A stretch of 64,000 bases of DNA from Pigmentiphaga aceris (GCF_008119665.1 NZ_CP043046.1:3782001-3846000); one strand, 5' to 3'. Shown: positions 36,159-45,687, numbered from the stretch's first letter. Notes: generated by a model from the sequence alone, not told the origin. Made by a program: numbers and translations.

Positions 36159-36634
36159 CACAGCACTCCAAGAATGGATACGTCCACCCGCAGCGCACTG
36201 CCTGCAAGCGGATGATTGAAGTCGAAGCTGGCGTAGTCGTCAGAGATTTCCTTCAACACACCCGAATAACGCCCACCGTTGGGTGCGGCAAATTCGACCA
36301 GGTCACCTGGCGTGAAGGTCTCAGTCGCGCCCGCATGTTCGCGCAGCATCTTGCGGGTCACTCGCTGCAGCAATTCAGGGTTGCGATCGCCATAGGCGTC
36401 GGCCGGTGCCAAGGTGAAGCTGAAGGCGGTGCCTTCTGCGTGTCCGACCAATTGCGCTTCCATATTGGGCGCCCATTGTCCGGTGCCAAGCTGCAGCGTA
36501 GCGGGCCGCCCGGTGAAGGTGTCGGCGAAGACTTGGCCCGCGCCGGGACCGGAATCAAGCGTGATCCGGTAGTGGAGTGTCACGTAGGAATCCTCACGGA
36601 CAAACACGGGCATCTCGGATGTGGAGGAGGTCAA
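36158..36634 (-). CDS. fkpB: FKBP-type peptidyl-prolyl isomerase (FkpB/SlpA)
   Basis: This is a cytosolic prolyl isomerase/chaperone of the SlpA type with 158 residues. The FK506-binding core begins [12 protein letters not shown] near 18, with the metal/insert-in-flap region [20 protein letters not shown] near 65, and ends [19 protein letters not shown]. That ending (N-H-P-L-AG) is characteristic of SlpA/SlyD proteins. No signal peptide is seen. It is translationally coupled to ispH. The identification is firm; clients are unknown. Confidence 0.93.
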   Translation of the reverse strand: MTSSTSEMPVFVREDSYVTLHYRITLDSGPGAGQVFADTFTGRPATLQLGTGQWAPNMEAQLVGHAEGTAFSFTLAPADAYGDRNPELLQRVTRKMLREHAGATETFTPGDLVEFAAPNGGRYSGVLKEISDDYASFDFNHPLAGSALRVDVSILGVL

Positions 36635-36763
36635 GTGGTGTCACCGTATCGATACTGTGCCGGTCAGATGGCGCAGGCATTCCGCCTGCGCTCACGGCAC
36701 ACCAGGGTGCGCCAGTCGGCAAAAGTCCGATTTTAGCCCGCCTGCGAAATCCCAAGGTGAAAC

Positions 36764-37456
36764 ATGCACGTACCCGCCTCGCCCACCCTGCGCGACCTGC
36801 CCGCCGACATGCTGCCGCGGGAGCGCTTGTTGGGCCACGGCCCCGACGCACTCAGCGACGCCGAGTTGCTGGCCGTGCTGTTGCGCACCGGCATCGCCGG
36901 CTGCAACGCCATCGAACTGGGGCGCGCGCTGCTGCTGCGTTTCGGCGGTCTGCGTGGCCTGTTCACTGCGCCCCCACAAGAACTATTGGGGGTGCCCGGC
37001 GTCGGTCCAGTCAAAGTCAGCCAGTTGCTGGCCGCGCTGGAACTGTCGCGACGGCAACTGGCCGAAGCCATCACCCGCAACGATGCCCTGACCCAACCCG
37101 ACCTGGTGAAGCGCTTTTGCGCCTCGACCCTGGCAAACAAGGAAATCGAGTGCTGCATAGCGCTGTACCTGGACACCCGCAACCGCTTGATCGCCAGTGA
37201 AGAACTGGCGCGCGGCACAATCGACCAGGCGGCGGTGTATCCACGCGAAGTGGTGCGCGCGGCCTTGCGCCACCATGCGTCCGCCGTGATCCTCGCGCAT
37301 AATCACCCTTCTGGCGTGGCGGAACCCAGCCGCGCCGATGAGCAGTTCACACGCTGCGTGCGCGATGCATTGGCACTGGTGGACATTCGGCTGCTGGACC
37401 ACATCATCGTGGCAGGGCAAAGCACCTTGTCCTTGGCCGAACGTGGGTTGATGTGA
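36764..37456 (+). CDS. radC: RadC family JAB-domain protein
   Basis: RadC-type proteins have been linked to DNA repair or recombination, although the role in E. coli was disputed. The 230-residue product has an N-terminal helix-hairpin-helix region (LLGVPGVGPVKVSQLLAALE near 73) and a C-terminal JAB/MPN metalloprotease-like domain. The metal motif HNHPSGVAEPSRADE with downstream Asp is near 180. Length is normal. The gene stands alone, 130 bases from the divergent FKBP gene. Confidence 0.94.
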   Translation: MHVPASPTLRDLPADMLPRERLLGHGPDALSDAELLAVLLRTGIAGCNAIELGRALLLRFGGLRGLFTAPPQELLGVPGVGPVKVSQLLAALELSRRQLAEAITRNDALTQPDLVKRFCASTLANKEIECCIALYLDTRNRLIASEELARGTIDQAAVYPREVVRAALRHHASAVILAHNHPSGVAEPSRADEQFTRCVRDALALVDIRLLDHIIVAGQSTLSLAERGLM

Positions 37457-37879
37457 AGGGTGGTGCAAAGCCTTGTCCTGCAATACAAAGGCCGGGATAA
37501 AGCCACATCGGCGGTTGCGTGCGGTATGCCTCAGATAGCGTAAGGCTCGAAACGCTGCACTTTTTGAACGTGGAGATCGCGCGACATCTTCGCCCTTCTG
37601 CACAGTCCATTGATTCGCAAAGCGCTTCCGTGTTAATCTTGCGAGCTTTACAGAGTTGCCTATCTGGATGCATTGCTATGTTGCGTCGAGAAAAGACCGC
37701 GTTTTACGTGATCTCTTCTTTCCCCGCCATGTAGTCGTGCAGCAGCCAAGCACTCATAACGGATTCGCTCCCTCGCGAAAGATGATTTCGCGCGGACCGC
37801 AAGCCGCCTCTGCCGGCCACGATCGTAGCGCGCGGCGCTTGGGCGAAATGACGAATTTATTGATTAGAGAGGTGTCGCC
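37457..37879. other. Gene-free stretch between radC and rpmB
   Basis: In these 423 bases I see no coding signal. A possible sigma-70 promoter for rpmB-rpmG at 37610-37639 has TTGATT, 18 bases, then TAATCT. That would give a leader of about 235 bases; ribosomal leaders of this size may carry feedback structures. Confidence 0.45.
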
Positions 37880-38113
37880 ATGGCACGTGTATGCCAAGTG
37901 ACCGGAAAAGGTCCGATGGTGGGCAACAATGTTTCCCACGCCAACAACAAGACCAAGCGCCGTTTCCTCCCGAACCTGCAATCGCGCAAGTTCTGGGTTG
38001 AAAGCGAAAACCGCTGGGTTCGCCTGCGTATCAGCACCAACGCGCTGCGCACGATCGACAAGAACGGCATCGACTCCGTTCTGGCCGACCTGCGCGCCCG
38101 CGGCGAAATCTAA
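37880..38113 (+). CDS. rpmB: Ribosomal protein bL28
   Basis: This is the 77-residue large-subunit protein L28. The start [20 protein letters not shown] and the body [19 protein letters not shown] are the family signature. Of the zinc-type Cys residues only C5 is seen, the common C-minus form. GAGAGG lies about seven bases before the ATG. It is followed after 25 bases by rpmG, the normal pair. Confidence 0.98.
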   Translation: MARVCQVTGKGPMVGNNVSHANNKTKRRFLPNLQSRKFWVESENRWVRLRISTNALRTIDKNGIDSVLADLRARGEI

Positions 38114-38138
38114 GCTAAGCGGCATATAGGAGCACATC

Positions 38139-38306
38139 ATGGCTAAAGGCATCCGCGAGAAAATCAAGTTGGAATCGACCGCAGGCACGGGTCATTTCTA
38201 CACCACGACCAAGAACAAGCGCACCACCCCGGAAAAAATGCTGATCAAGAAATTTGATCCGGTGGCACGCAAGCACGTCGACTACAAAGAAACCAAGCTT
38301 CGTTGA
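38139..38306 (+). CDS. rpmG: Ribosomal protein bL33
   Basis: This is a 55-residue large-subunit protein, read directly from the sequence. It starts [20 protein letters not shown] and continues [20 protein letters not shown], the C-minus form of L33 without the zinc Cys pairs. AGGAG stands about five bases before the ATG. It ends with a strong terminator. Confidence 0.97.
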   Translation: MAKGIREKIKLESTAGTGHFYTTTKNKRTTPEKMLIKKFDPVARKHVDYKETKLR

Positions 38307-38346
38307 TCGACAGCCGCACTTGCTGCTTCGGCAGCACGGTGACGGA

Positions 38347-38401
38347 GCCCCGCTCAGCGGGGCAATAAAAAAACCGCAGCCAGTCTGCGGTTTTTTTATT
38401 G
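38347..38401 (+). terminator. Double-stem terminator after rpmG
   Basis: A short stem GCCCCGC-TCA-GCGGGGC is followed directly by a perfect 17-bp stem centred on CCGCAG-CCAGT-CTGCGG with A and T runs. The latter works in both directions. Confidence 0.9.
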
Positions 38402-38567
38402 CCGTCCACTTTCTTCATCGCTTCATTGACCTCTGTATTTCATGTTTTTGACGGCGATCCGAACTGAAGCATTGATAAGCAATCGGTTTGTACGCCAAAC
38501 ATGATAAGTTCCGGAATCACCAATTTGTAGCAACCCGGCGCAAGCCTGCGACTATCTCAACTCTGCG

Positions 38568-39845
38568 ATGTCCCGCCAGATCAACAGCCTGCAACCACGG
38601 CGTCTCAACGAGCTGCCGGACAAGCATTTCTTCATTCGCGCACTGACCGACCGCATCAGCAAAGCAGGGCAAGAACGCCTGGCATTGCAGGTAGTGGAGT
38701 GCCCCGCCCACCCGGCGGGCCGTCCTGGCGAGTTGGAAGACGCGTTGGCACAGCGGATTTACGCCAGCGTTCGCAGCGACGACCTGGTTGCGCGCATTGA
38801 TACGAATACCATCGGCATTCTGTTCAATCACGTTCAGACGACTGCCGAAGCCATCAGCATTGCCCAGCGCATGCTGAGCCTGACCAGCCCGATTGCCAAC
38901 CCAGGTACCGGCGAAGCCTCGGTTGGCATTCTGATGCTGGACGGTCAAGCTGTGCCGGCCATGCTGGCCATTGCTCAGGCACATACCGCAGCACTGCGGG
39001 CGCAGCAATACAGTTGTGGCCGCTGGGAACTCTGGCGCTCGGATTCCGAGTCTGCCCATGCCGTGGCGCGTGAAGCCGATCGTTGGGCTCAACGGATTCA
39101 CGCCGGGCTCAAGCAGGAAGAATTCCGTCTTTATTACCAGCCTCAGCTGGCACTGGACACCGGCAAGGTGGTTGGCGTCGAAGCATTGGTGCGCTGGCAG
39201 CAATCAGACCGCCTAGTGCCCCCGGCAGAATTCATCCCCGCCGCTGAAAACAATGGCTCCATCGTTCAACTGGGCGAGTGGGTACTGGACGAAGCGTGCC
39301 GGCAAATGGCGTTCTGGCAGCGAGAAGACATGCACTGCCCGCGCATGGCGGTCAATGTATCGGCCCACCAACTGCGTGGCGGCATTGTCGACACGGTGTG
39401 GCGCACGCTGGCCCGCCATAGCCTGGCTCCCAGCCAGCTTGAGATCGAACTGACGGAGTCTGCACTACTGAGCGACCCGGCCGAAGCCAAAGCCATTGCG
39501 CACGAACTGGCTGATTTGGGCGTAACGCTTAGCCTGGACGACTTCGGCGTGGGGTATTCCAGCTTTGCCCGCTTGCGCAGCATGCCCTTCAAGACCGTGA
39601 AGATCGACCACCAGTTCGTGTCGCGCATGACGGCCGACAGCTACGACTATGACCTGATCCGCATGCTGATCGACCTGGCCAAGAAAAAGCAGATCACCAC
39701 CATTGCAGAAGGCGTCGAGCAGCCAGAACAGCGCGAACTGCTGAGCAGTCTTGGCTGCGATGCGTGGCAGGGTTACCTGTGCGCGCCACCGCTTCCTGCT
39801 GAACGAATCACTCAGTTCCTGCGACAACCGGGCGTGCTGCAATAA
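38568..39845 (+). CDS. Cyclic-di-GMP phosphodiesterase with degenerate GGDEF and intact EAL domain
   Basis: The 425-residue cytosolic protein has an N-terminal half (about 20-155) with the size and pattern of a diguanylate cyclase domain but without GGDEF; it reads SVRSDDLVARIDTNTIGILF. The EAL domain at about 180-415 keeps the residues needed for hydrolysis: EALVRW, NVSAHQL, IELTES, DDFGVGYSSF, VKIDHQF, IAEGVEQPEQ and WQGYLCA. Activity is thus likely. No membrane segment or sensory domain is seen. It is transcribed alone with a strong terminator and may lower c-di-GMP to favour the flagellar genes in the window; this link is inferred. Confidence 0.88.
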   Translation: MSRQINSLQPRRLNELPDKHFFIRALTDRISKAGQERLALQVVECPAHPAGRPGELEDALAQRIYASVRSDDLVARIDTNTIGILFNHVQTTAEAISIAQRMLSLTSPIANPGTGEASVGILMLDGQAVPAMLAIAQAHTAALRAQQYSCGRWELWRSDSESAHAVAREADRWAQRIHAGLKQEEFRLYYQPQLALDTGKVVGVEALVRWQQSDRLVPPAEFIPAAENNGSIVQLGEWVLDEACRQMAFWQREDMHCPRMAVNVSAHQLRGGIVDTVWRTLARHSLAPSQLEIELTESALLSDPAEAKAIAHELADLGVTLSLDDFGVGYSSFARLRSMPFKTVKIDHQFVSRMTADSYDYDLIRMLIDLAKKKQITTIAEGVEQPEQRELLSSLGCDAWQGYLCAPPLPAERITQFLRQPGVLQ

Positions 39846-39873
39846 AAAAATCGGGCCGAAGCCCGATTTTTTT
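39844..39873 (+). terminator. Bidirectional terminator after the EAL gene
   Basis: AAAAAAATCGGGC pairs perfectly with GCCCGATTTTTTT around CGAA. It also lies 20 bases past the convergent desaturase gene. Confidence 0.92.
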
Positions 39874-39892
39874 CGTCCGCACACCCAGTCAA

Positions 39893-41095
39893 TCAGACCG
39901 CGTAGGTTCGCAACCGTGCTGAGAAGTCTTCCAGACGCGCAATACCGCTTTGTTGCGCGCGGGCGCACCAGTCTTGCAGCTCTTTCAACAACTGTTCGCT
40001 GGACGCACTGGAACGCTCCCACATCCGATTCAACTCGCGTCGCATTTCAACCAGCGTAGCCAGCGAATGATGCTCGGCCAGCACGCTGTCGAGTTCGGCA
40101 CGGTGGGCCGCCGGCAAGGAATCGTGGTCGGCATGCGTCAGCCAATTGCGCACTCGACGCAGGGGCTGCCAGTCTGCAGCCGATACCTTGGCATTCTTCA
40201 GACGGCTGATCTCGTCATGGCAAGTGTGCTTCAACACATCGGCATAACGCGCCATGATTTCGTAGCGATGCGTAATGACCGCCTGCAACGTGTCCAGATC
40301 GATCACCGGCTTGGCTTCATCCAACCGCAGCTTGGGCGCAACCTTCTTTACCTTGGCCAGACCCAGCATTTGATAGAAACGGATGTGCATCCAGCCGATA
40401 TCGAACTCGTACCACTTGCTGGAAAAGCGCGCCGACGAAGCATGTGCGTGGTGGTTGTTGTGCAGCTCTTCACCGCCCACCACGATGCCCCACGGAAACA
40501 CGTTGCGGCTGGTGTCCGGGCTGGCGTAGTTGCGATAGCCCCAGAAGTGGCCAATGCCATTGATGACACCCGCCGCCCAGAACGGAATCCACAACATCTG
40601 GACCGCCCACACCGTCAGGCCAAGCACACCAAACATGGCAACATCCAGGATCAGCATCAAGGCCACGCCTTGCATGCTGAACCGCGTGTAGACATTGCGC
40701 TCCATCCAGTCATTGGGCGTGCCATGACCGAACTTGTTCAGCGTGTCGTCCTTTTTCGCCTCTTCACGGTACAGCTCGGCGCCCTGGAAGAACACCTTGC
40801 GAATACCGAATACCATCGGTGAATGCGGATCGCCTTCGCGCTCGCAGCGCGCATGGTGCTTGCGGTGGACTGCCACCCACTCTTTCGTGACCATGCCCGT
40901 GGTGAGCCACAGCCAGAATCGATAGAAATGCGAAATCACCGGATGCAGTTCGACACCACGGTGCGCTTGCGTACGGTGAAGAAAAATCGTGACTGCCAAG
41001 ATGGTCAAGTGCGTCGCCACCAGCGTGAATGCGACGATTTGCCACCATGCGGCGTCGAGCAGGCCGTCAGTCAGAAAATTGACGAAGGAATCCAT
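39893..41095 (-). CDS. Membrane fatty acid (acyl-CoA delta-9 type) desaturase
   Basis: This is a di-iron desaturase that inserts a double bond into acyl chains. The 400-residue protein from the ATG at 41095 (AGGGG six bases upstream) carries the three His boxes: HRTQAH, HRKHHARCE and HNNHHAHASS. There are membrane segments near 22-40, 60-75 and a pair near 145-185. A C-terminal extension of about 120 residues (VIDLDTLQAVITHRYEIMAR, helical) follows the catalytic part and is longer than in basic delta-9 enzymes. A GTG at 41113 would add six residues. It probably adjusts membrane fluidity. It is monocistronic. Confidence 0.92.
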   Translation of the reverse strand: MDSFVNFLTDGLLDAAWWQIVAFTLVATHLTILAVTIFLHRTQAHRGVELHPVISHFYRFWLWLTTGMVTKEWVAVHRKHHARCEREGDPHSPMVFGIRKVFFQGAELYREEAKKDDTLNKFGHGTPNDWMERNVYTRFSMQGVALMLILDVAMFGVLGLTVWAVQMLWIPFWAAGVINGIGHFWGYRNYASPDTSRNVFPWGIVVGGEELHNNHHAHASSARFSSKWYEFDIGWMHIRFYQMLGLAKVKKVAPKLRLDEAKPVIDLDTLQAVITHRYEIMARYADVLKHTCHDEISRLKNAKVSAADWQPLRRVRNWLTHADHDSLPAAHRAELDSVLAEHHSLATLVEMRRELNRMWERSSASSEQLLKELQDWCARAQQSGIARLEDFSARLRTYAV

Positions 41096-41467
41096 ACACC
41101 CCTGTGCAGCCACCGGCGGTGCCAGGTGGCGAAAGAAAACACATGTGAAAACATGCGCACAAACAAGCGATCACCAAGCAAGCAGTCGCCAGGTAATAAC
41201 GATCACACGCACCAGCCGACCACAGATCGAATAGTGCGCTTTCCGCTTACAAATCGCTGAAAAACGTACACACAAAGTTTAGCCGACCGCCCCAGGCGGT
41301 GGCACAGTGCTTACACTAATTCGACCGCCCACGCCCAGGGAGTTCCCCTGGGACACGAGGCTTTTACGTAAGCAGGTATACAACAGTGCAGGACGGGCTA
41401 CGCATCAACCCGCGCCCATTGCACAGAAACTAAAAGGGGCACGCCAAGCATGCCCCCCAAGCCCTGA
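41096..41467. other. Gene-free stretch upstream of the desaturase
   Basis: The 372 bases carry no gene. Two small hairpins in the desaturase leader (ACCGCC-CCA-GGCGGT at 41286-41300; CCCAGGG-AGTTC-CCCTGGG at 41334-41352) and the rsmB-type terminator at 41432-41456 lie here. Confidence 0.5.
41432..41456 (-). terminator. Terminator of the RsmB-family gene
   Basis: On the minus strand GGGGCATGC-TTG-GCGTGCCCC (one G-T pair) is followed by TTTTAGTTT. Confidence 0.8.
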
Positions 41468-43699
41468 TTAGACAGCCGGCGCAACCGGCGGCGTGTCTTC
41501 ATCCGGCACAGGTGCCTCGGCAGGCTCAACCGCTGGCACCTCGACTACCGCGCCGTCATCAACTTCCGGCACGTCTGCGGGCGCAGGTTCAGCCAACACC
41601 TCGGGCACTACCACTGCCGCTTCAGCCACGGCAATCACTGCCTTGACGGCGGGATCGGCGGCCGCTTCCGCTGCCAAAGCTGCGCTTGCACCAGCCGCCT
41701 TGCGCTGGAATACCGCGGCAAAGAAGCCGTCGGTGCCATGCACGTCGGGACGCAGCTTCAGGAACGGCGTGGTCAATTCAGCTTCGCCAACCATCTCGCC
41801 CGCACGCCCGGCACGCAGGATTTCCGTGGCCGACAACAATTCGAAGTCAGGATTTTCGGCCAGGAAGGTTTCAGCCTGGCCTTCGTTTTCTTCACGCAAC
41901 ACACTGCAGGTGCCATACACCAAGCGGCCGCCTGGTGCCACGCAGCGCGCCGCCGATGCCAGGATGCTGTGCTGCAAAGCCACCAATTCCTGCACGGAAT
42001 CGGGGTTCTGACGCCATTTCAGGTCCGCATTGCGACGCAGGGTGCCCGTACCGCTGCACGGAGCGTCGACCAGCACACGATGCGCCTTGCGCGACAGGCG
42101 CTTCACACGTGCGTCGTTTTCATTGGCGATGACGATCGGGAAGACGTTGGACAGACCGCTGCGCGACAGGCGCGGCTTGAAACGCGCCAGCCGGTTCTCG
42201 GACACGTCGAGCGCATACAGGCGACCGGTCGAGCGCATCATCGCGCCCAGCAGCAAGGTCTTGCCACCCGCACCGGCGCAGAAGTCGATGACCATTTCGC
42301 CGCGACGCGGGGCCACCAGCATGGTCAGCAACTGGCTGCCTTCGTCTTGCACTTCAATGCTGCCGTCTTCGAAACGATTCCAGCGGTTCAAGGCCGGACG
42401 ACCTTGCAGGCGAATACCGAACGGCGAATAAGGCGTAGGAGCTACTTCCGCATCGGGCGCGCCGGCCAGCAATTCCGCCATCATGGCGTCGCGGTCGGTC
42501 TTCATCGGATTGACCCGGATGTCGAGCGGCGCCGCACGGTTGAGCGAGGCCAGCAGGCGTTCGGCCTGCGGCTCGTCGCGCAGGGCTTCTTCCAGCCAAT
42601 CCGGCACGCTTTGGCGGACAGCCAGGGGCATGGATGCCGGGTCGATGGACAGCACACGCGTCAGCCACGCGGACTCTTCAGCTTCCAGTGCCGGACGCAG
42701 GACTTCCTGGCGCACAGTGGCTGCCAGGCCCAATACGGCCAGACGGCGGGTGGCGGAACCACGGCCGCCCTCGGCCACTTGGCGATAACGGCGCAGATGA
42801 CGCAGCACGTCGTAGACGGCTTCGGCAATTTCGCCACGATCACGCATGCCAACGCGGGGGTTTGCGCGGAACCAACGCGACAGCGTCAGATCGGCCGGAC
42901 CCGACCATTGCAGCACTTCGCCCAAGACGTCACGCACCTGGTCGATGCGGATGGCCATGGGCCGGGCAGCGGAATTGCGCGCCGGGCCTTGGCCTTCGCG
43001 GGACGGGCGTGCGGATTTGTCGCCGGCACCGTCACGAGATTGAGACTGATCACGCGCTGCATCACGCGGCACGTCACGAGACACATCGCGATTCTTGAAG
43101 GCTGCACGCGTCTTCTTGTCGCGGCCTGCGCCCGGGTTGGGATTTTCGCGATTGTCCATCGAGGTGTCGCGGTACGCGCGCGGGTTTTCGAAGTTGTCGC
43201 GCGAGGTGTCGCGCTTGCCGCTGCGTGCGCCAACATGAGCGGGGCCACGGCCAGCGGCCGCACGACCAGCTTCGCGTGCGGCTTCACGGCCGATGTCGCG
43301 GCTGTTGTCGCGAGCGTGTTCACGAGCGCCGTCGCGGTTGCCATCACGGCCACCGGTACGCGCTTCGCCACGGCCGAAATCACGACCGGATTCACGGCCA
43401 AAGTCACGACCCGCATCTCGGCTGCCACCACGCGGGGCATCGCGAAAGCTACGGAAATCGCGCACTTCGCGGGATTCGCGTGAATCACGAGATTCGCGCG
43501 GCGCGCCGTCACGGCGGTCGCCACCGGCGTCGGGGCGCGCGCCACGAGCGCCCGCATCGGCGGATTTGCCACGGCGCAGCGACGGATCGACTGCACGTTC
43601 CCGATTGGGCGCAGCCGAACGCGCTGAACGTCCATTTGCGGCGTCAGCGGGTTTGCCGGTGCCGCCAGGGGCGGATCGGAAAGGTTTGGAAGCAGTCAT
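41468..43699 (-). CDS. RsmB/NOP-family RNA m5C methyltransferase with a long Arg/Asp/Gly repeat region
   Basis: The 743-residue protein has a catalytic part at about 240-660: an RNA-binding NusB-like front region, then the SAM site VIDFCAGAGGKTLLLGAMM, the motif IV Cys in VLVDAPCSGTGTLRRNADLK and the motif VI Cys in LVYGTCSVLREEN. It probably methylates cytosine in 16S rRNA (C967-type). About 230 N-terminal residues are built of repeats such as RDSRESREVRDFRSFRDAPR and GREAARDNSRDIGRE, a disordered mixed-charge region absent from ordinary RsmB. The last 75 residues are Ala/Val/Pro/Glu-rich. The start overlaps the purN stop (ATGA). The catalytic call is firm; the tail and repeat functions are unknown. 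Confidence 0.88.
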   Translation of the reverse strand: MTASKPFRSAPGGTGKPADAANGRSARSAAPNRERAVDPSLRRGKSADAGARGARPDAGGDRRDGAPRESRDSRESREVRDFRSFRDAPRGGSRDAGRDFGRESGRDFGRGEARTGGRDGNRDGAREHARDNSRDIGREAAREAGRAAAGRGPAHVGARSGKRDTSRDNFENPRAYRDTSMDNRENPNPGAGRDKKTRAAFKNRDVSRDVPRDAARDQSQSRDGAGDKSARPSREGQGPARNSAARPMAIRIDQVRDVLGEVLQWSGPADLTLSRWFRANPRVGMRDRGEIAEAVYDVLRHLRRYRQVAEGGRGSATRRLAVLGLAATVRQEVLRPALEAEESAWLTRVLSIDPASMPLAVRQSVPDWLEEALRDEPQAERLLASLNRAAPLDIRVNPMKTDRDAMMAELLAGAPDAEVAPTPYSPFGIRLQGRPALNRWNRFEDGSIEVQDEGSQLLTMLVAPRRGEMVIDFCAGAGGKTLLLGAMMRSTGRLYALDVSENRLARFKPRLSRSGLSNVFPIVIANENDARVKRLSRKAHRVLVDAPCSGTGTLRRNADLKWRQNPDSVQELVALQHSILASAARCVAPGGRLVYGTCSVLREENEGQAETFLAENPDFELLSATEILRAGRAGEMVGEAELTTPFLKLRPDVHGTDGFFAAVFQRKAAGASAALAAEAAADPAVKAVIAVAEAAVVVPEVLAEPAPADVPEVDDGAVVEVPAVEPAEAPVPDEDTPPVAPAV

Positions 43700-44370
43700 G
43701 CGGACTCCAGGAGCCGGTTGTTCTCGCCGTCGACGATGACGCGGTTGCCGTCGAGCCGCACGCGGCCCTCGGCCAACCAGCGCACCACTTGCGGGTAAAG
43801 GCGGTGTTCGACCTCAAGCACACGGGCAGCGAGGGTGGTTTCGGTATCGTCATCGAGTACCGGTACCGCGCCCTGCGCCAGGATGGGGCCGTGATCGAGC
43901 ACGGGGGTGACGAAGTGCACCGAACAGCCATGGACACGCACGCCGGCAGAAAGTGCCTGTGCATGGGTGGCCAGACCGGGGAACATCGGCAACAGCGAAG
44001 GATGGATATTGATGAGCCGGCCGCGATAATGATCGACGAAGCCGGAAGTAAGTATGCGCATGAAGCCCGCGAGCAACACGTAATCGGGCGCAAAACGGTC
44101 GATCTCGGCCGCCAGGGCCGCATCGAAAGATTCGCGCGAATCATGGTCCCGATGAGACACCACTGCCGTGGGGATACCGACCTCGGCAGCCCAGGCCAGA
44201 CCAGCGGAATCTGCCCGATTACCGATTACGGCGACAATGTCTGCCGGGCAGGTGCCCGCACGTGCAGCCTGCACGATGGCGCGCATATTACTGCCACGAC
44301 CAGACACGAGAATGACGAAACGACGCGCAGCCGACGCGGGCGGCTGGGGAGAAACTTGGGGTGCTTGCAT
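43696..44370 (-). CDS. purN: Phosphoribosylglycinamide formyltransferase PurN
   Basis: PurN transfers a formyl group from 10-formyl-THF to GAR in purine synthesis. The 224-residue product has the phosphate loop VILVSGRGSNMRAI near 20, the catalytic Asn/His/Asp set in RLINIHPSLLPMFPG near 118 and HFVTPVLDHGPILAQGAV near 150, all intact. A 15-residue Gln/Pro/Ala start precedes the fold. It is translated just ahead of the RsmB-family gene with a 4-base overlap. Confidence 0.96.
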   Translation of the reverse strand: MQAPQVSPQPPASAARRFVILVSGRGSNMRAIVQAARAGTCPADIVAVIGNRADSAGLAWAAEVGIPTAVVSHRDHDSRESFDAALAAEIDRFAPDYVLLAGFMRILTSGFVDHYRGRLINIHPSLLPMFPGLATHAQALSAGVRVHGCSVHFVTPVLDHGPILAQGAVPVLDDDTETTLAARVLEVEHRLYPQVVRWLAEGRVRLDGNRVIVDGENNRLLESA

Positions 44371-44416
44371 GTCGCGATTGTATCACCGCCCCTGTGTGGC
44401 TCTATTAAAAAAGCCC

Positions 44417-44422
44417 TATAAT
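44417..44422 (+). promoter_or_regulatory. Likely -10 element before ribF
   Basis: A perfect TATAAT stands 117 bases before the chosen ribF start. The -35 at the right distance (GTGTGG) is poor, so the promoter may be weak or need an activator. Confidence 0.45.
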
Positions 44423-44538
44423 TCAACGTTTTAGGCAGTGTCCGCTGTCTTGTTTCAAGCGTTTTGTCTGAGCAATGCGTGCAACCTGCCACCAAGCCCT
44501 TTTCTTCGAAGCCGAGTGATTTGTCGACCGATGCATCG

Positions 44539-45687
44539 ATGAGCGAATCGACCCAATTACCCGTGCCGGCTCCGCTGTCCGCTTCGCTGACTGACGCCCA
44601 GTCTGACATCCGGGACGGTGCCAGCGCTTCGTCTACAGACAACACCTGTGGGTCTGGCCCAGTCCCTGATCACACGCCCGATCAGCCCCGTGATGAAGTC
44701 CGGGTCTTTCGGGGCGTGCCGCCCTCGGGCCAGCGTCCGCCTTGCGCCTTGACGATCGGTAATTTCGACGGCGTACACCTGGGTCACCAAGCCATGCTGG
44801 CCGCGCTGCGCGCCGCCGCCGAACGCCTGTCGCTCAAGCCCACCGTCATGGTGTTCGAACCGCATCCGCGTGAATATTTCGCGCAATTGCAACAGCGCCC
44901 GGAATTGGCCCCTGCCCGCATCGCCAGCCTGCGCGACAAGCTCACCAGCCTGGACGAAGCCGGTGTCGAGCGGGTCATCGTGCAGCGCTTCGACGCCGCG
45001 CTGGCTTCCATGCCGCCGGAAGAGTTCATCCGCCAGATCCTGGTTGAAGGCCTGAACGTGCGCTGGTTGCTGGTGGGCGACGATTTCCGTTTTGGTGCCC
45101 GTCGCGCCGGCAATCTCGACACGCTGCGCGAAGCCGGTGCCCGCCTGGGCTTCGAAGTGGTGTCCTTGCCCACTGTCAGCGCCGACGGCCAGCGCATCTC
45201 AAGCTCGGCGATCCGCACCGCGCTGGCAGAAGGCGATTTCGCCCAGGCAAAGAAGCTGCTGGGTCATCCGTACATGATCGGCGGCCATGTCATCCACGGC
45301 CGCAAGCTGGGGCGGACCATCGGCTACCCCACCATGAACCTCGGCGTTGCGCCGGGCCAGACCAGTCTGTCGGGCATTTTTGTGGTGCAGGTACACGGCC
45401 TCGGGCCCCAGCCGCTGGCCGGTGTAGCCAGTCTTGGCGTGCGCCCCACCATTGAAGACGCAGGCCGGGTATTGCTTGAGACCTACATCTTCGATTTCAG
45501 CGGCGACGCATACGGTAAACTCGTGCGGGTGGAATTCCTGAAAAAAATTCGCGACGAAGCCAAATTCGTCGATCTGCCTACCCTCATCGCCGCCATTGAT
45601 CGCGACGTCGACCACGCACGTGCCTGGTTCGACACCACGCATCGGGTGCAGTCAGACCTGGCCACTTCCGCCACTGACCGAATTTGA
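44539..45687 (+). CDS. ribF: Bifunctional riboflavin kinase/FAD synthetase RibF
   Basis: RibF phosphorylates riboflavin and adenylates FMN to FAD. The chosen ATG at 44539 gives 382 residues. The adenylyltransferase motif ALTIGNFDGVHLGHQAML lies near 69 and ISSSAIRTALAEGDF near 220. The kinase domain has GRKLGRTIGYPTMNLGV near 254 and DFSGDAYGKLVRVEF near 320. Usual RibF begins about ten residues before RVFRG. Here about 52 Ser/Asp/Pro-rich residues precede that point and no start codon lies closer; a TTG at 44464 would add 25 more. No FMN riboswitch is seen. The identification is firm; the start is not. Confidence 0.94.
   Translation: MSESTQLPVPAPLSASLTDAQSDIRDGASASSTDNTCGSGPVPDHTPDQPRDEVRVFRGVPPSGQRPPCALTIGNFDGVHLGHQAMLAALRAAAERLSLKPTVMVFEPHPREYFAQLQQRPELAPARIASLRDKLTSLDEAGVERVIVQRFDAALASMPPEEFIRQILVEGLNVRWLLVGDDFRFGARRAGNLDTLREAGARLGFEVVSLPTVSADGQRISSSAIRTALAEGDFAQAKKLLGHPYMIGGHVIHGRKLGRTIGYPTMNLGVAPGQTSLSGIFVVQVHGLGPQPLAGVASLGVRPTIEDAGRVLLETYIFDFSGDAYGKLVRVEFLKKIRDEAKFVDLPTLIAAIDRDVDHARAWFDTTHRVQSDLATSATDRI

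Noticed and set aside
41738..43483. Open frame of 581 codons on the plus strand
   Set aside because: Antisense to the RsmB-family gene. Its second half only mirrors the Arg/Asp repeat region.
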